A stretch of 64,000 bases of DNA from Grimontia hollisae CIP 101886. GTDB lineage: Bacteria > Pseudomonadota > Gammaproteobacteria > Enterobacterales > Vibrionaceae. The position numbers and the translations under genes were made by a program. The stretch spans positions 62,001 to 126,000 of the forward strand of contig NZ_ADAQ01000010.1 in NCBI RefSeq assembly GCF_000176515.1, in the 5' to 3' direction. A model generated the notes under the pieces. It was given only the letters and a program-made list of their open reading frames with translations. It ran no database searches and was not told the DNA's origin. This document shows positions 27,752 to 36,588 of the stretch, in pieces (the stretch's first letter is position 1; every line of letters starts with the position of its first letter).

Positions 27752-28411
27752 TTAGACCGGTCCTGCAATTTTCCCGATCAATTGCATCAAAGATGCTTCT
27801 GTAAGGGATACTTGTTGGGCAAGATAGGTTGAGTTTTGGCCGGATTTCATTTTTCTTATCCAATTCCTGACTTTCAATTGTTCTGAAATCTCTCGGTTTT
27901 CTAAGTCTAATATGCTTATACAATCAATGTTGTCTGGTGAGCCACCGCTGTCTAACCATGTGATGGTTTCGGCCAGTTTTAACGTGCTGTCATCATATTT
28001 ATCGTCAGGGGAAACCAAGGCGAAATAATCCCGGGCGCAACGCAGTAAACGTCCATAGGCTGATACCCACGCGTTGTTACCATTTTTGTTGAGCATATTC
28101 AGCTGTTCTACAATACCCTCTACCAATGTCGAAGGTGCAATATAACCGGCGCGGTTTGGCAGTGAAACTGTCGAACGAATAGAAAAATTAAACGTCGAAA
28201 AGAGAGATCCCTGTAAAACTGTTACAGCAGCAAGGCATCCCGAGGGCAGCCAGAATCCTTGGTTTTGACAAACGGGTAGCTCTAATTTGCCTAGACGGAT
28301 AAGTGCCATGCCCTCGTGAATGAGGATATAGGAATAGTGGGGTTGTTTTTTACGCGGACCGACAATCAGGAAGTCGGCAGTTTGGTGCAGAAATTCTATG
28401 GCTTGCTTCAT
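27752..28411 (-). CDS. AraC-like regulator with a shortened DNA-binding region
   Basis: About 219 residues from the Met of MKQAIEFLHQ. The N-terminal half looks like a cupin sensor domain (YSYILIHEGMALIRLGKLEL, then GFWLPSGCLAAVTVL). The C-terminal end (STYLAQQVSLTEASLMQLIG) resembles the first helix-turn-helix of AraC proteins, but the sequence stops about 40 residues early, without the second helix-turn-helix and the GYxxxxYFxxxFKK motif. It may be a truncated regulator or a ligand-binding relative that no longer binds DNA well. It converges on the NadD-like gene. Confidence 0.6.
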   Translation of the reverse strand: MKQAIEFLHQTADFLIVGPRKKQPHYSYILIHEGMALIRLGKLELPVCQNQGFWLPSGCLAAVTVLQGSLFSTFNFSIRSTVSLPNRAGYIAPSTLVEGIVEQLNMLNKNGNNAWVSAYGRLLRCARDYFALVSPDDKYDDSTLKLAETITWLDSGGSPDNIDCISILDLENREISEQLKVRNWIRKMKSGQNSTYLAQQVSLTEASLMQLIGKIAGPV

Positions 28412-28631
28412 GTTAACGTTCTCTCGTTGCAAGGCGCACATAGTCATCGGTTTTGCCGGTGAGATCAAGCTAAGCGTATCTTGTTGTATGAAAATGCGCC
28501 ACGCTGTTACAATAAGTTGTAGAGAAAAAGAGGTAAGACCTCCAACCTCTGTATTGTGGCGATGAAAACAATGTTCGAAATCCTATAACCGCGTAAAATA
28601 GCGCGGTTTTTATCGGAGTAAGTAGAGTCCT

Positions 28632-29744
28632 GTGCAACAAACCAACGATCCTTTCCTAGAAATTCGTCCATATAATGATGATGAAGTTCCCGGGGCGATT
28701 GAGCGCCTGGTCAATGATGAAGAATTTATATCTGCCATTATAAAATACCGTTTTCCTCAGTTGTCGGGCATTGCCGGGTGGTTGCTTAAACCCGTTTTGA
28801 AGCAGTACCTACGCTCAAAATGGAATAAAGTAAAAACCGTGCGTGATGTACAGCTGCATGTAGCGAAATACATGGAGTCGATGCTCAAAAACTCGTCGGA
28901 CGGTTTAACTACCAGCGGCTTGGATAAACTCGATCCATCAAACAGCTATCTCTTTGTTTCCAATCACCGTGATATTGCCATGGATCCTGCCATGGTAAAT
29001 TGGTGCTTGCACCAGCGTGGCTTTGATACAGTGCGCATTGCCATTGGGGACAATCTGCTCAAAAAGCCTTGTGCGACAGAACTGATGAAGCTCAATAAAA
29101 GCTTTATCGTGAAGCGTTCAGCGAAAGGTCCACGTGAGATGATGAAAGCGTTGGGGCAACTCTCTGCTTACATCAAATCATCACTCGATGAAAAACAGTC
29201 GATCTGGATTGCACAAAGAGAAGGCCGCGCAAAAGACGGTAACGATAAAACCGATCCCGCCATCCTGAAGATGTTCTTTATGGAAGGTCGCCGCCAGAAC
29301 ATTGATTTTGCGGACTACATTGCGTCACTTCGCATTGTGCCAGTGACCATTTCTTATGAGAACGATCCTTGTGACGCGGCGAAAGCCAATGAACTTTTCC
29401 GCAAACAGCAGGAAGGTGGATACGAGAAAGGCGAATTTGAAGATATCGAAAGCATCGTACAAGGCATTGTTGGCCAGAAGCGTCGCATCCATGTTGCGTT
29501 TGGTGATGTGATTGGTAGCGAATTTCACTCACCTGATGCCTTGGCAGAAGAAATAGATCGCCAGATTTACCGGAATTATCATTTGTTCCCGGCAAACTAC
29601 ATCGCTGCGGGTAAAGAACACAGTTCGATCACGGATAGTGATCGTGCGCAGTTTGATAGCAAGTTGTCATCATTACCGGAAGGTATTGCACAAATTGTGA
29701 AAGCAATGTATGCGATGCCAACGGTGAAAAAAGCGGATGCTTAA
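28632..29744 (+). CDS. PlsC-like glycerolipid acyltransferase
   Basis: 370 residues. The acyltransferase motif appears as SNHRDIAMDPAM, in which five residues rather than four separate His and Asp; the second block is SFIVKRSAKGPREMMKALG and the third IWIAQREGRAKDGND. This variant is the one seen in a separate family annotated 1-acyl-glycerol-3-phosphate acyltransferase. It would add a fatty acid to a glycerophospholipid precursor at the inner membrane. GTG start with GGAG upstream. A strong terminator that also contains a matS site follows. Confidence 0.8.
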   Translation: MQQTNDPFLEIRPYNDDEVPGAIERLVNDEEFISAIIKYRFPQLSGIAGWLLKPVLKQYLRSKWNKVKTVRDVQLHVAKYMESMLKNSSDGLTTSGLDKLDPSNSYLFVSNHRDIAMDPAMVNWCLHQRGFDTVRIAIGDNLLKKPCATELMKLNKSFIVKRSAKGPREMMKALGQLSAYIKSSLDEKQSIWIAQREGRAKDGNDKTDPAILKMFFMEGRRQNIDFADYIASLRIVPVTISYENDPCDAAKANELFRKQQEGGYEKGEFEDIESIVQGIVGQKRRIHVAFGDVIGSEFHSPDALAEEIDRQIYRNYHLFPANYIAAGKEHSSITDSDRAQFDSKLSSLPEGIAQIVKAMYAMPTVKKADA

Positions 29745-29768
29745 AGTAAAGCATAAGTCTGGAATAAG

Positions 29769-29800
29769 AAAAGGGATGTGACAATGTCACATCCCTTTTT
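29769..29800. terminator. Bidirectional terminator between the acyltransferase and lysR genes
   Basis: The stem AAAAGGGATGTGAC / GTCACATCCCTTTT (14 bp, AAT loop) is flanked by A and T runs on both sides, so it can stop transcription from both convergent genes. Its core is also a matS match. Confidence 0.85.
29778..29790. other. matS site (MatP-binding), inside the terminator
   Basis: GTGAC-AAT-GTCAC is a perfect fit to the matS consensus GTGACRNYGTCAC. MatP organises the Ter macrodomain and bridges it to the division machinery. Here the palindrome is shared with a terminator stem, so this copy is the least secure of the six. Confidence 0.6.
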
Positions 29801-29837
29801 CTGTGAGTTTGTGGTGGGTAATTTATAGGTGTGTACT

Positions 29838-30734
29838 TCAAACTACCCGAATATTCTCGGAAAGAAAACTTACGAAATGGCGTACTTTCGGTGCGAGGTA
29901 TTCCCGCCGGGGATAGACAGCATAAACAGGTAGCTTCATTGTCGGTTTCCAGTCTTTCATCAGCACATTGAGCTCACCATTTTTTATTTCATCATTAAGA
30001 AGGTAGGTGGCTATATAGGCAATGCCAACGCCTGATTTTGCTGCTTCCAAAACCGCTGGGGCGTTATTAATGCGATAACTCCCCCTGACAGTCACTGACT
30101 GTTCACTGCCATCACGTTGGAATGACCATTGATCATAAATGTGCTGAACATTTTGATAAGTAATGCAATTGTGCTCGCGAAGATCGGACGGATGCTTGGG
30201 TGTACCGTTTTTTTCAATGTAAGACGGTGAAGCAACCAGTTTAAACTGACAATCTCCCAGCTTTCTTGTCACCATTCCTTCCGACGGAACTTCATGAATA
30301 ACCAACCAACAGTCGAACCCATTTTCAACCAGGTTTGGGCAATGATCGAAAAGATGCACCTCGAGCTCTAATTCAGGAAATTGCGCTTGAAAAGAGGAGA
30401 GCAGTTGGGTGATTTGGGCATTGCCAAAGGATTGTGCAATGCCCACTCTTAGTCTTCCCGATACCTCATTTCTAAAACCAGCCACCACCGCTTCAGCATT
30501 CTGCATGGTTTCAACAATTTGATGTCCGAAAGCGGCGTATTGTTTGCCCGCCTCTGTCAGTGCGACTGACCGGGTATTGCGCTGCACCAGTTGTACGCCT
30601 AAACGCGCTTCCAGAAAGCGGATCTGCTTACTGACCTGAGACTTTGAGATCCCAAGATACTCGGCAGCACGGGTAAAGTGCTGTTCGTGGGCAACTGTCG
30701 CCAGAACGACCATTTGTTGCAGGTTATCTAACAT
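29838..30734 (-). CDS. LysR-family transcriptional regulator
   Basis: 298 residues: an N-terminal helix-turn-helix (VATVAHEQHFTRAAEYLGIS, then KSQVSKQIRFLEARLGVQLV) and a C-terminal substrate-binding domain from about residue 90. The ATG-proximal sequence and length fit the LysR family. It is divergent from chrA across 623 bases, and the gap holds a matS site; LysR regulators often control the divergent gene, but the large gap weakens that guess. The effector is unknown. Confidence 0.9.
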   Translation of the reverse strand: MLDNLQQMVVLATVAHEQHFTRAAEYLGISKSQVSKQIRFLEARLGVQLVQRNTRSVALTEAGKQYAAFGHQIVETMQNAEAVVAGFRNEVSGRLRVGIAQSFGNAQITQLLSSFQAQFPELELEVHLFDHCPNLVENGFDCWLVIHEVPSEGMVTRKLGDCQFKLVASPSYIEKNGTPKHPSDLREHNCITYQNVQHIYDQWSFQRDGSEQSVTVRGSYRINNAPAVLEAAKSGVGIAYIATYLLNDEIKNGELNVLMKDWKPTMKLPVYAVYPRREYLAPKVRHFVSFLSENIRVV

Positions 30735-31357
30735 ATGGCAATTTCGTTAGTTATCGAGAGGGATAGCGTACCACAATCAAGCAATATTCAGTAAGTGACG
30801 TTGTCACATCATGTTAATTTTATCGTCGGGTTTGAAAAGTGTGTAGCAACACTCTCAGTGTTTTCTTTCTTATCTCTGTGTTTGTTTATCGCAAGCAAAG
30901 AACACGTCGATTGTACCGAATATTTCGGGTTGGAATAACGGAGTAAAGCTGAGCGGATATTTGATCCCTTTGCGATTATAGCCGGTGCGAGTTCAGATAT
31001 GGAATCCATGTTTGTCAGCGAGTTACATAGTATTCTTTCAATATCTCCGATAGGTTAGGGTTTAATTAAATGATTAAAAACAGTGAGTTATGCGATTTGT
31101 TTTCTTCTGGAAACAATTGATATTGAAGTTAGTGAGCGCTAACATATGAGTGTAGTAAATATTCAATATTCAAAGCCCATCGGTTGTTCTGGGGGGATTT
31201 TATGGTTTTGAGTAGATTCAATGGAGATGATGAATAGTGTGGACTGATAGGAATTGTTTCCATTCACAGAAAGCGCCTTTTAGAATCGTTTTGTCCATAC
31301 TGGTATAAAGCGTGTGGGATGCTGGATGCTTGGTTCATTAAGGAGGTTATCGTTCGG
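30735..31357. other. Long non-coding gap between lysR and chrA
   Basis: 623 bases without a convincing gene; a 66-residue minus-strand frame at 30809-31009 has no ribosome site or protein-like pattern. It contains a matS site at 30795, AT-rich stretches at 31040-31160 and the promoters of both flanking genes. Confidence 0.5.
30795..30807. other. matS site
   Basis: GTGAC-GTT-GTCAC is an exact fit to GTGACRNYGTCAC. It lies 61 bases upstream of the lysR start codon, in non-coding DNA. Confidence 0.8.
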
Positions 31358-32506
31358 ATGTTAGAGGTTTTGCTTCGTTTCTTTGCCCTTGGCTGTATGA
31401 GCTTTGGGGGACCCGTCGCCCATATTGGTTACTTCCAGCGGGAATTTGTTGAAAAGCGAAAATGGATTGAAGAAGAGAAATTTTCAATGGCATTGAGCTT
31501 GTGCCAGTTTTTGCCCGGTCCAGCAAGTAGCCAATTAGGCATGTTTATTGGTTATCATCGTGCAGGGTATCTGGGGGCAGTCGCTGCGTTTCTGGGCTTT
31601 ACCTTTCCGTCTTTTGCACTTTTGACTGTGGCGGCGATGTATAGCACGAGTCTGGGAGAATCCTCTGCTCTGACGCTGATTATTTCGGCAGCGAAGTTGC
31701 TGGCAGTGGTGGTAGTGGCCGATGCTATCTGGACAATGGCACGTAAGTTTATCAGTGACGCTGTCACATTTTCTGTCTGTATAATATCAGCAGCATGGAT
31801 CCTTTGGCAAACGGGCTTGATCGCACAATTGATGCCTATTGTTATCGCGGGTGTGCTGGGTTGGTTGTTTATCCGTAAACCTAAAACTCTAGTAGAGGCG
31901 GGTAAACCTGAGGGCATTAAACAGACAGCGGTTTTGTTTGGTGTGTTCGCCATATTTCTTGTTCTGCCCGCGTTAAGCCGTGCACCTGTAGTGAGCCTGT
32001 TCCATCACTTCTATCAAGCGGGGAGTTTTGTATTTGGTGGGGGCCATGTTGTCCTGCCATTGTTGCAGCCATTAATTGGTGATGCAGTACCTGGGGATGT
32101 GCTGGTAGAAGGATATGCTGCCGCACAGCTGGTTCCTGGTCCTATGTTTACGATTGCCAGTTATATTGGTGCGTCAATGGAAGGGATGAATCCGGTTCTT
32201 GGCAGTGCAGTGGCGACTATTGCTATTTTCCTGCCGGGAGCACTGCTTTTATTTGCTGCAATTCCTGTCTGGCAGGCAGTAATGCACCATCACAAATTCG
32301 CTGGCTCAGTGGTGCTGATTAATGCTGCGGTAGTAGGCCTTCTTATCGCCGCCTTTTATCAACCGGTTTGGGCGTCAGCGGTTCATGGTGTTGCGGATAT
32401 TGTCGCTGTCATTATCGGTTTTGCAGTATTGCGTAAGTTCAACCTCTCAGTGTTTTGGTTACTGATGGGCATGTCGGTCTATGTTGTTGGCAAAAGCATG
32501 CTGTAA
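31358..32506 (+). CDS. chrA: ChrA-type chromate transporter
   Basis: 382 residues from the ATG at 31358; AGGAGG stands 11 bases upstream (an in-frame ATG at 31319 would place that site inside the gene). It is a full two-half CHR protein: the first half has GCMSFGGPVAHIGYFQREFV and LCQFLPGPASSQLGMFIGY, the second GSFVFGGGHVVLPLLQPLIG and AAAQLVPGPMFTIASYIGA. It has about ten to twelve membrane segments. Such proteins export chromate, though in many marine bacteria the natural substrate may be another anion. A matS site lies within the coding sequence at 31755. Confidence 0.92.
   Translation: MLEVLLRFFALGCMSFGGPVAHIGYFQREFVEKRKWIEEEKFSMALSLCQFLPGPASSQLGMFIGYHRAGYLGAVAAFLGFTFPSFALLTVAAMYSTSLGESSALTLIISAAKLLAVVVVADAIWTMARKFISDAVTFSVCIISAAWILWQTGLIAQLMPIVIAGVLGWLFIRKPKTLVEAGKPEGIKQTAVLFGVFAIFLVLPALSRAPVVSLFHHFYQAGSFVFGGGHVVLPLLQPLIGDAVPGDVLVEGYAAAQLVPGPMFTIASYIGASMEGMNPVLGSAVATIAIFLPGALLLFAAIPVWQAVMHHHKFAGSVVLINAAVVGLLIAAFYQPVWASAVHGVADIVAVIIGFAVLRKFNLSVFWLLMGMSVYVVGKSML
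31755..31767. other. matS site within chrA
   Basis: GTGAC-GCT-GTCAC is an exact fit to the matS consensus, inside the chrA coding region. Confidence 0.78.
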
Positions 32507-32538
32507 AAACGAAAAAGTGCCAAAGGTAATTCAATGGA

Positions 32539-32560
32539 GCCCGTGTTTACGGGCTTTTTT
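32539..32560 (+). terminator. Terminator of chrA
   Basis: The stem GCCCGT / ACGGGC with a GTTT loop is followed by six T. It lies 33 bases after the stop codon. Confidence 0.85.
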
Positions 32561-32591
32561 ACATAGATCTCTGTGTATATCGTTATTTTGA

Positions 32592-32613
32592 ACTTCTTCA
32601 TGCACTATAACTT
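32592..32613 (+). repeat. Dif-pointing motif, copy A
   Basis: It reads ACTTCTT, one variable base (C), then ATGCACTATAACTT on the plus strand. It matches 21 of 22 bases of the copy at 50801-50822, which is on the opposite strand. It lies in the non-coding gap between chrA and the oxidoreductase gene, 16.8 kb left of dif. Confidence 0.55.
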
Positions 32614-32732
32614 TTTATTGAGTGCTCATAGATAACGTGGGGATGGTGAACCAATTAGGTTCAGGCAGGGCCAGTGTCTGGGAGAAAAAAGAACGATGTT
32701 GCAGGGTGGAGGACATGTGGTTTGAAGGGAAT

Positions 32733-32754
32733 AACGCCGGGATTGGCCGGCGTT
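32733..32754 (-). terminator. Terminator of the Gfo/Idh gene
   Basis: The 8-bp stem AACGCCGG / CCGGCGTT with a GATTGG loop is followed on the minus strand by ATTCCCTTC. It lies ten bases beyond the stop codon. Confidence 0.65.
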
Positions 32755-32763
32755 GATTGGCAA

Positions 32764-33792
32764 TTAAAACTCCCAGCGCTCGGTTTTACCAGTATCAGAG
32801 GCATGTTGGGCAAGCTCCAGCGCATAAACACCTTTCACCGCGTCATAAGGATCGATAGGGGGTGGTGTGCCGTTTAGAATCGCAGACGCTAGACTGGCAA
32901 ACAGCTCCGAGTAACAACCATGTTCCAATGCAATGTCTTTTTCTGTGACATTGTCACCTATTTCCAGTTTTCCAACATGCTGTTGACGGCCAAACTCAGC
33001 GTTTGTAACCGTGACGCCGTCACGAAGTTGCTGTTCCTGAATATCCAACCCAAAACAAGAGAAGGTTGCTTTGCTACCCTGGGCGACAAATCTTGCCCCC
33101 TTACCGGAACGGTATGGACTCGAACTGAGAATGACTTCTTTGCCAGCGTAGTGAAGTGTCATCTGAAAATAATCAACTGCCTGAGAGTGAGGACGCATGG
33201 ATTTACATTGGGCTGAAATAGAGCGTGGATCGCCAAACAGGTGGATAGCTTGATCAACTAGGTGCGAGCCCAAATCATAGAGGATGCCAGCACCTTCGCC
33301 CGGTTGTTCCCGCCAGCGTTGGCGAACGTCAGGACGGAAGCGGTCAAAGCGGGATTCAAGGACCTTGATGTCGCCAAGATCGCCTGAGTCAATCAATGCT
33401 TTTAACGTCAGGAAATCGCCGTCCCAACGGCGGTTTTGGTAAGGGCAGAGAATTTTTCCGCGGGCATTGGCGAGGTTTATCAGCGCCAGACCCTGACCGC
33501 TTTTCACCACAAAGGGCTTTTCGAGTAAGACATGGCAGTCTGCCTCTAGTGCTTGTTTGGCAAGCGTAAAGTGTGTGTGGTTTGGTGTGGTGATGATCAC
33601 CAGATCTAACGCTGCATCCCGCAGCATGTCTTCAATGTTTGAGTAATACGTCGCTGAAGGCAGTTTCTCTGCCACCAAATCATGGTTTGAAGAAACAACC
33701 GCAACAGGCTCAAAATCTGGGTGGATAGTTAGAAAAGGGAGATGGAAGGTTTGCGCGGCGAAACCAAACCCAACAATGCCAGTACGAATCAT
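32764..33792 (-). CDS. Gfo/Idh/MocA family oxidoreductase
   Basis: 342 residues from the ATG at 33792 (AAGGA upstream), which places the Rossmann motif GIVGFGFAAQTFHLP at the N terminus as usual; the longer frame to 33831 is less likely. The second motif LLEKPFVV carries the EKP signature. Close relatives (E. coli YdgJ type) act on sugars or inositols with NAD(P). It is a single gene with a terminator. Two matS sites lie inside it, 66 bases apart. Confidence 0.9.
   Translation of the reverse strand: MIRTGIVGFGFAAQTFHLPFLTIHPDFEPVAVVSSNHDLVAEKLPSATYYSNIEDMLRDAALDLVIITTPNHTHFTLAKQALEADCHVLLEKPFVVKSGQGLALINLANARGKILCPYQNRRWDGDFLTLKALIDSGDLGDIKVLESRFDRFRPDVRQRWREQPGEGAGILYDLGSHLVDQAIHLFGDPRSISAQCKSMRPHSQAVDYFQMTLHYAGKEVILSSSPYRSGKGARFVAQGSKATFSCFGLDIQEQQLRDGVTVTNAEFGRQQHVGKLEIGDNVTEKDIALEHGCYSELFASLASAILNGTPPPIDPYDAVKGVYALELAQHASDTGKTERWEF
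32945..32957. other. matS site within the oxidoreductase gene (first of a pair)
   Basis: GTGAC-ATT-GTCAC is an exact fit to GTGACRNYGTCAC. Confidence 0.78.
33011..33023. other. matS site within the oxidoreductase gene (second of a pair)
   Basis: GTGAC-GCC-GTCAC is an exact fit to GTGACRNYGTCAC, starting 66 bases after the previous site. Confidence 0.78.
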
Positions 33793-33872
33793 ATAGCGAT
33801 CCTTGTTTTCGTTCGTGTTGTGGTTAGCCATTGATTATACGCGAGCCGATGAGAAAAGCTGTTTACCTGTCG

Positions 33873-33901
33873 AAAAAAGCCCTGGCAATTATGCGAGGGC
33901 T
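33873..33901 (-). terminator. Terminator of the tonB-exbBD-hutBCD operon
   Basis: On the minus strand, AGCCCT pairs with AGGGCT (plus an inner TGC/GCA) and a run of six T follows. It lies 17 bases after the hutD stop. Confidence 0.8.
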
Positions 33902-33917
33902 GTTGGAGATATTGGAA

Positions 33918-34682
33918 TCAGGCAAGAATAACCGGGTAGTGCTCAGTAGGATGGGGCATCACATTCACTGGCCATCCATACACATCTTCGATGATGGCAG
34001 GTGTCAGTACAGATTCTGGTTGTCCATCTGCCACAATTTTTCCGCGGTTCAGCATTAAGATGCGGTCAGCGTATTGCGCCGCAAGATTTAAATCGTGGAT
34101 CACGGCGATCACCGCAGATCCCTCTCTTGCCATCTGCTTTGCCAGTGTTAAGGTTTTATGTTGGTGTCCAATATCCAATGCGCTGGTGGGTTCGTCTAAC
34201 ATCAAAATCGGATCACGCTCGGATCTGGCGATTTGGGTTAATACCCGCGCAAGGTGTACCCGTTGTTTCTCGCCGCCGGACAAGCTGGGGTATAGCCTGT
34301 CTGCCAGATGCAATACGTCGGTTAGCACCATGTTTTTTTCAGCAATATTTACGATTTCCTTCTGGGATGCGGCCAGAGCAAGCCCGCCAAGTTCAACCAC
34401 CTCACGAGCGGTAAAAGCAAACGTCAGGCCACTGGATTGGGGCAGAATGCCGACAGATGCTGCCAGTTGCTGGGGTGTCCAATGAGACACTGGCTTGCCG
34501 TAGAAACTGAGCGTACCGTTGCAAGGCCACTCCCGGCTGAGCAGTTTTAACAGACTGCTTTTCCCTGTCCCGTTTGGACCAAGGATAATCGTCAGCTCAC
34601 CCAGCCTGAATGCAGTACTGACATCATCGAGCAGGGTTTTATTGCCCAGCGTCAGGGAGGCATGTTTAATTTCAATACCCAT
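33918..34682 (-). CDS. hutD: Heme ABC transporter ATP-binding protein
   Basis: 254 residues with all ABC ATPase motifs: Walker A GPNGTGKSS, signature LSGGEKQR, Walker B PILMLDEPTSALD, and the H-loop VIHDLN. The 'YGWPVNVMPHPTEHYPVILA' end is typical of HmuV/HutD heme importers. It powers heme transfer across the inner membrane with HutC. It is the last gene of the six-gene operon, overlapping hutC by one base. Confidence 0.94.
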   Translation of the reverse strand: MGIEIKHASLTLGNKTLLDDVSTAFRLGELTIILGPNGTGKSSLLKLLSREWPCNGTLSFYGKPVSHWTPQQLAASVGILPQSSGLTFAFTAREVVELGGLALAASQKEIVNIAEKNMVLTDVLHLADRLYPSLSGGEKQRVHLARVLTQIARSERDPILMLDEPTSALDIGHQHKTLTLAKQMAREGSAVIAVIHDLNLAAQYADRILMLNRGKIVADGQPESVLTPAIIEDVYGWPVNVMPHPTEHYPVILA

Positions 34683-35725
34683 TATGCCAAACGACCTTTT
34701 TGTTTTAGTAGCAGAGCGAGAAAGAAAGGGGCACCCAGTGCTGCCGTAATAATACCGACAGGGATTTCTAACGGTGCAACGATAGTGCGGGCAATCATGT
34801 CCGACGCCAAAAGCACCAGCCCACCTAAAACGGCGGATACTGGAATGAGAGAGCGGTGGTCTGGTCCAATCAACATGCGGCCAATATGCGGAACGACAAG
34901 ACCGATGAAGCCAATCATGCCGGATAGGGCTACTGTCACACCCACACCAGCCGCTGTTAACAGGATGAGGTTTCGTTTTAGAGACTGGACATTAATGCCT
35001 AAATGGCGCGCCTCAGCTTCACCTAATAACAACGCGTTCAACGGTTTGGCGTAGCGCTGGAACAGAATACCGAGTATGGCCAGCGATACAAACGCCAGAA
35101 GGATCGCATCCCACGACGCGCCCGCTAAAGAGCCCATGGTCCATAACGAGAGATCGCGAAGCTCCTGATCGTTGGCAAAGTAGTTCAGCAGCCCCATGCC
35201 TGCACCTGCAATCGCGCCAAGGGCGACGCCTGCCAACAGCATAATCGTCACAGATGTCCCATTGCTGCTGGTTCCCATGTAATAAATGGCAAAAGTGGTA
35301 AGTGCACCGCCCAGAAAGGCGAAAACAGGCACGGTTCCAAATACCAGAAACGCGGTATGCGTGATAACGCCGCCAAACAAAACAATCGCAATCGCGGCGC
35401 CAAGTGATGCACCGGCTGAAACACCAATAATGCCGGGATCCGCCAGGGGATTTCTGAACAGGCCCTGCATCACGGTACCGCACATCGCAAGAATCCCCCC
35501 CACAGCAATAGCCAGCAGGGTGCGTGGCAAACGAACCTCCTGGATGATCACCGACATATAGTCAGGAAGATCTGACGGGAGAGGGAGCAGTGCTTTCAAG
35601 CTGTCGAAAAAGCCAATGTTCATCGGTCCCAGCGTAATTGAGCTCACGACGGTGATGTACAGCAAGATCAAAGAGACGATCATCATCCACCGCACAGGCA
35701 CGCGGCGAGTTAACAAATCATTCAT
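34682..35725 (-). CDS. hutC: Heme ABC transporter permease
   Basis: 347 residues with nine to ten membrane segments and FecCD-type signatures (VRLPRTLLAIAVGGILAMCG, then GIIGVSAGASLGAAIAIV and GMIGFIGLVVPHIGRMLIG). It forms the inner-membrane channel for heme with HutD and receives heme from HutB. Two bases separate it from hutB, and it overlaps hutD by one base. Confidence 0.94.
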   Translation of the reverse strand: MNDLLTRRVPVRWMMIVSLILLYITVVSSITLGPMNIGFFDSLKALLPLPSDLPDYMSVIIQEVRLPRTLLAIAVGGILAMCGTVMQGLFRNPLADPGIIGVSAGASLGAAIAIVLFGGVITHTAFLVFGTVPVFAFLGGALTTFAIYYMGTSSNGTSVTIMLLAGVALGAIAGAGMGLLNYFANDQELRDLSLWTMGSLAGASWDAILLAFVSLAILGILFQRYAKPLNALLLGEAEARHLGINVQSLKRNLILLTAAGVGVTVALSGMIGFIGLVVPHIGRMLIGPDHRSLIPVSAVLGGLVLLASDMIARTIVAPLEIPVGIITAALGAPFFLALLLKQKGRLA

Positions 35726-35727
35726 GG

Positions 35728-36588
35728 TTACGGCTGCTCACTGGCCACAAAGCGTTGATTCAGTTCCGTTGCCAGCTCCAGGCTCGCTAAGCCGAACCCG
35801 CCCAAAATGGCATAGCCAGAAATGGGAATGACGTTGTTGTTTTTAAACGCGGGTGTGGCCGCTAATAAAGGCTGCTGTTTTACCATGCCTTCAATACCGC
35901 CAACCTGGGATAAGGTACGCTCTGATACCAGAATGTATTCAGGTTGCATTTCAACGATAGATTCCGTCGAAAATGGCTTGTAGCTGGACGTTTGTTTTGC
36001 GGCGGGATTAATGCCGCCAGCCAGTTCAATCACGGTGTTGACCGTGGTTTCATTGCCAGCGACGGTCAAGGGGCGGCCATCAGAGAGCATCATGAACAGG
36101 ACGGTCGGTTTCCTTTCTGGGGCAGAAGCCGTTAGGTGACTGATCTTTTCTGCAACATTCGATTTAATTTCTGCACCTTTATCCATGGTACCGGTGATCG
36201 ATGCTACGAGATCTACCCGTTGGTTAAAGTCTTCAATGGATGTGCCAGTCGGCAGTTTTTGCACGTCGACCTTTGCTGATTTCAACAGGTTCAATGTGCT
36301 TTCCGGTCCCATTTCAGGCGAGCCAATCAAATGGGTGGGGCTCAGTGCCAGCAAGCCTTCTGCGGAAAGCTGACGGTGATAACCCAGCACAGGAATATCC
36401 CGGCCGTCGAGATAATGGCGACTGGTGAGGTCAACCGCCACGACATCTTTGTCAGCACCAAGGGCAAACAACAGCTCTGTGACTGTTGAGCCCGCGCTGA
36501 TAATCCGCGCACCATCAGCAAACGCGCAAGAAGCAAACAAACCAGAGATAAATAGCGCAGCAGCGCCAAGTTTAGTGTTTATTTTCAT
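35728..36588 (-). CDS. hutB: Periplasmic heme-binding protein
   Basis: 286 residues with a signal peptide (ending SCAFA) and a type III periplasmic binding fold (RIISAGSTVTELLFALGADK, then DLTSRHYLDGRDIPVLGYHR). The Tyr/His-containing RHYLD loop fits the heme ligand region of the HutB/HmuT family. It captures heme in the periplasm for HutCD. ATGA overlap with exbD. Confidence 0.93.
   Translation of the reverse strand: MKINTKLGAAALFISGLFASCAFADGARIISAGSTVTELLFALGADKDVVAVDLTSRHYLDGRDIPVLGYHRQLSAEGLLALSPTHLIGSPEMGPESTLNLLKSAKVDVQKLPTGTSIEDFNQRVDLVASITGTMDKGAEIKSNVAEKISHLTASAPERKPTVLFMMLSDGRPLTVAGNETTVNTVIELAGGINPAAKQTSSYKPFSTESIVEMQPEYILVSERTLSQVGGIEGMVKQQPLLAATPAFKNNNVIPISGYAILGGFGLASLELATELNQRFVASEQP

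Noticed and set aside
30809-31009. 66-residue minus-strand frame in the lysR-chrA gap
   Set aside because: No ribosome site, no protein-like pattern, and it lies in promoter DNA with a matS site.
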